Positions 62,445 to 64,000 of a stretch of 64,000 bases of DNA are shown in pieces; positions within the stretch are counted from its first letter, which is position 1; every line of letters starts with the position of its first letter. Position numbers and translations under genes: made by a program. Source of the DNA: Flavobacterium sp. NKUCC04_CG. GTDB taxonomy: Bacteria > Bacteroidota > Bacteroidia > Flavobacteriales > Flavobacteriaceae. The stretch lies in the NCBI RefSeq assembly GCF_019345525.1, contig NZ_JAHKRA010000010.1, positions 62,001-126,000 on the forward strand. The letters run 5' to 3'. The notes beneath the pieces were generated by a model. It was not told where the DNA came from and did no database searches. It saw only the letters and a list, made by a program, of their open reading frames with translations.

Positions 62445-64000
62445 CTATTCATCGTCTAAAGACCAAGATAATTCTATATTGGAATTTGCTGGAGATACTC
62501 TAACGTAACCTTGCATTTCTTGATGAAGTGCCGAGCAGAAGTCGGTACAATAGAAAGGCCATACACCAACTTGTTTGGGTTCCCATACAAAAGTTTCGGT
62601 TTTACCAGGAGAAATTAACAGCTCAGTAGTAGTCGCTCCAAGCATACTGATACCATGAGGCACATCAAAATCTTGTTCTAAGTTAGTTACGTGAAAATAT
62701 ACTTTGTCACCGACTTTAACACCTTCTATATTATCGGGAGTAAAGTGACTGCGTATCATGGTCATGTAAACATGTACATCTTTTCCATTTCGAACCACTT
62801 TGGCGTCTGCAGCAGATTTTGTAAAATAGGCGTGTTTGTTTTCATTTAGTTTATAAATCTGTCTCGATTTATGCATGATTTTATCCGCTTTTATTGCCGC
62901 AGCATAGTGTGGCTCTCCAATGGTTGGGAAATCGAGTAGCAACTCCATTTTGTCCCCTGAAATATCATATAACTGTGCAGAGTGATTCATATCAGGACCT
63001 ACCGGCAAATACCTGTCTTTGGTTATTTTGTTCATGGCTACAAGATACTTTCCATCTGGCTTAGCCGAGTTGCCTCCGGGGATCATTAAGTGACCTACCG
63101 AATAATAAGTCGGTTTTCTGTCTACAACTTCCCAAGTCCCCAATTTCCATTTTACAACTTCAGATGAGATGAAAAAAGTGGTATAAGCATTTCCCTTACC
63201 ATCAAATTCGGTGTGTAAAGGACCCAAGCCCGGTTGTTCTACCACACCTGCCAAAACTTCGTCAAAGTTTAGGATAGGAATACCGTAAGCCTCCCCATCA
63301 AATCGTTTTTCTTCAATGGCTTTTAGCATTTTCGTAAAAGAGTGCACGGTAAGATTGGCCGATAATTTTCCGTTCCCAATAATATATTCTCCAGACGGAT
63401 CAACATCACAGCCATGTGGTGATTTTGGTGTTGGTAATAAATAGACTAATCCAGGTAATTCACTGGCATCGAGGATTAAGACTTCTTCTTTTATAGTTGA
63501 AGTAGCCGTATGTGTTGCATTGTTATGTTTGTTATGAGCATATCTGGCTGCTTGTTTTTTACCCTTTCCCGCTTTAATGTATTCTTCCGCTTTTTTCCAA
63601 TTGATGGCAGCTATAAAATCTTTATCGTTCTGAGACGAATTAACTTCTAACAGACTATGAGCTTCTTCCGTATTATATGTGGTAAAGAAAAACCAACCGT
63701 GCGATTTTCCACGACCTGGATGTGCTAAATCATAATTAAAGCCAGGCATCATAATTTGAAAGGATAAATCCATTTCACCAGATTTTGGATCGACACTAAT
63801 AAAGGATAGTGATCCTTTAAAATTTCCTTTATAGTCCTTAATAGGCATATCGCGCTGGGGAATAGGAACTGAAAAACGAGTTCCTGCAACCACGTACTCC
63901 GTGTTTTCAGTAACAAAAGAAGAACTGTGGTTACCAGCGCTATTCGGAATTTCTAAGATTTCTGCTGTACTAAAATCTTCTAAATCGATTCGAGCAATTC
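62445..64000 (-). CDS. nosZ: Nitrous oxide reductase NosZ (partial, N-terminus outside window)
   Basis: NosZ reduces N2O to N2 in the periplasm. About 517 residues are visible; the frame is open through the right edge, so the signal peptide and first CuZ His ligands are outside. Visible CuZ-type histidines lie in 'PHGCDVDP', 'GPLHTEFD', 'NHSAQLY' and 'GEPHYAA'. The C-terminal cupredoxin domain holds the CuA motif 'CTDFCSALHQEM' and HGISML. The gene order (nosZ, a 4-TM protein, nosL, nosD, nosF, nosY) and host type suggest clade II (atypical, Sec-exported) NosZ. A GTG at 63893 is inside the gene and is not its start. Confidence 0.95.
   Translation of the reverse strand, partial: IARIDLEDFSTAEILEIPNSAGNHSSSFVTENTEYVVAGTRFSVPIPQRDMPIKDYKGNFKGSLSFISVDPKSGEMDLSFQIMMPGFNYDLAHPGRGKSHGWFFFTTYNTEEAHSLLEVNSSQNDKDFIAAINWKKAEEYIKAGKGKKQAARYAHNKHNNATHTATSTIKEEVLILDASELPGLVYLLPTPKSPHGCDVDPSGEYIIGNGKLSANLTVHSFTKMLKAIEEKRFDGEAYGIPILNFDEVLAGVVEQPGLGPLHTEFDGKGNAYTTFFISSEVVKWKLGTWEVVDRKPTYYSVGHLMIPGGNSAKPDGKYLVAMNKITKDRYLPVGPDMNHSAQLYDISGDKMELLLDFPTIGEPHYAAAIKADKIMHKSRQIYKLNENKHAYFTKSAADAKVVRNGKDVHVYMTMIRSHFTPDNIEGVKVGDKVYFHVTNLEQDFDVPHGISMLGATTTELLISPGKTETFVWEPKQVGVWPFYCTDFCSALHQEMQGYVRVSPANSNIELSWSLDDE

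Noticed and set aside
1..64000. CRISPR arrays, insertion sequences, prophage or toxin-antitoxin genes
   Set aside because: No repeat-spacer pattern, transposase, phage structural gene or known toxin pair was seen in any frame.

Overview
The window reads as chromosomal DNA of a low-GC Bacteroidota, most likely a flavobacterium (Flavobacteriaceae, near Flavobacterium or Myroides). Support comes from the -7 element TAnnTTTG with an upstream TTG at about 19 bp instead of sigma-70 boxes (clean copies before the tRNA, the HU gene and rpmH), weak Shine-Dalgarno signals, 'SDDD' and 'SCKK' lipoproteins, a TonB-dependent receptor with a carboxypeptidase-like N-terminal domain, DUF4290 and DUF5686 proteins, and a carB of 950 codons without the C-terminal allosteric domain. 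No insertion sequence, prophage, CRISPR array or plasmid function was found. Most of the window is housekeeping, with a few accessory blocks.

Layout. 0-3.3 kb: a PspC-domain membrane protein (cut by the left edge) with its PadR repressor, then a DUF4442 protein and a sugar-epimerase-like SDR protein. 3.3-10.2 kb: YceI lipoprotein, grpE-dnaJ, a NatAB-like ABC exporter, and an NtrC-type response regulator that lacks a DNA-binding domain, followed 5 bp later by half of a DEAD-box helicase. 10.2-17.7 kb: lipoprotein, a long non-coding stretch, tRNA-Met, START-like protein, class IV aminotransferase, YqgE/AlgH, HU, fmt-recQ, and a nucleotide-kinase-like ATPase. 17.8-27.1 kb: DUF493, DUF4290-murA (MurA has Asp in place of the fosfomycin-target Cys), three outer-membrane beta-barrel proteins, DUF5686, aroQ, xerD. 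27.2-34.7 kb: a coiled-coil protein, zapA, 6S RNA and rny on one strand, and divergently an M23 endopeptidase, a TonB-dependent receptor and an EF-hand lipoprotein. 35-46.8 kb: carB, rpmH, a non-coding segment with nested inverted repeats, an LTA-synthase-like sulfatase, a membrane-anchored TPR-like protein, a lytic transglycosylase, an alpha/beta hydrolase, a small GNAT-like protein, mtaB and an oligopeptide-binding lipoprotein. 46.9-58.5 kb: an ABC-F ATPase, a complete RND efflux operon (adaptor-pump-outer membrane factor), YifB/ComM, a membrane protein and a zinc metallopeptidase. 58.6-64 kb: the nitrous oxide reductase cluster nosZ-(4-TM protein)-nosL-nosD-nosF-nosY on the minus strand, with nosZ running off the right edge.

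How the parts work together: the nos genes would let the cell respire N2O to N2. NosL, NosD, NosF and NosY serve copper-site assembly of NosZ. GrpE and DnaJ are DnaK partners. The M23 enzyme, lytic transglycosylase, MurA, YifB/ComM and ZapA belong to envelope, DNA-uptake and division housekeeping. The observations most worth following are a DnaJ that keeps only zinc centre II, a sigma-54-type regulator with GAFTSA instead of GAFTGA and no HTH next to a degenerate half-helicase, the zapA-6S RNA-rny arrangement, a dyad operator candidate before padR, a repeat/palindrome element before grpE, the unnamed membrane protein inside the nos operon, and the nested inverted repeats at 38.65-38.75 kb. I did not find one clearly new multi-gene system.
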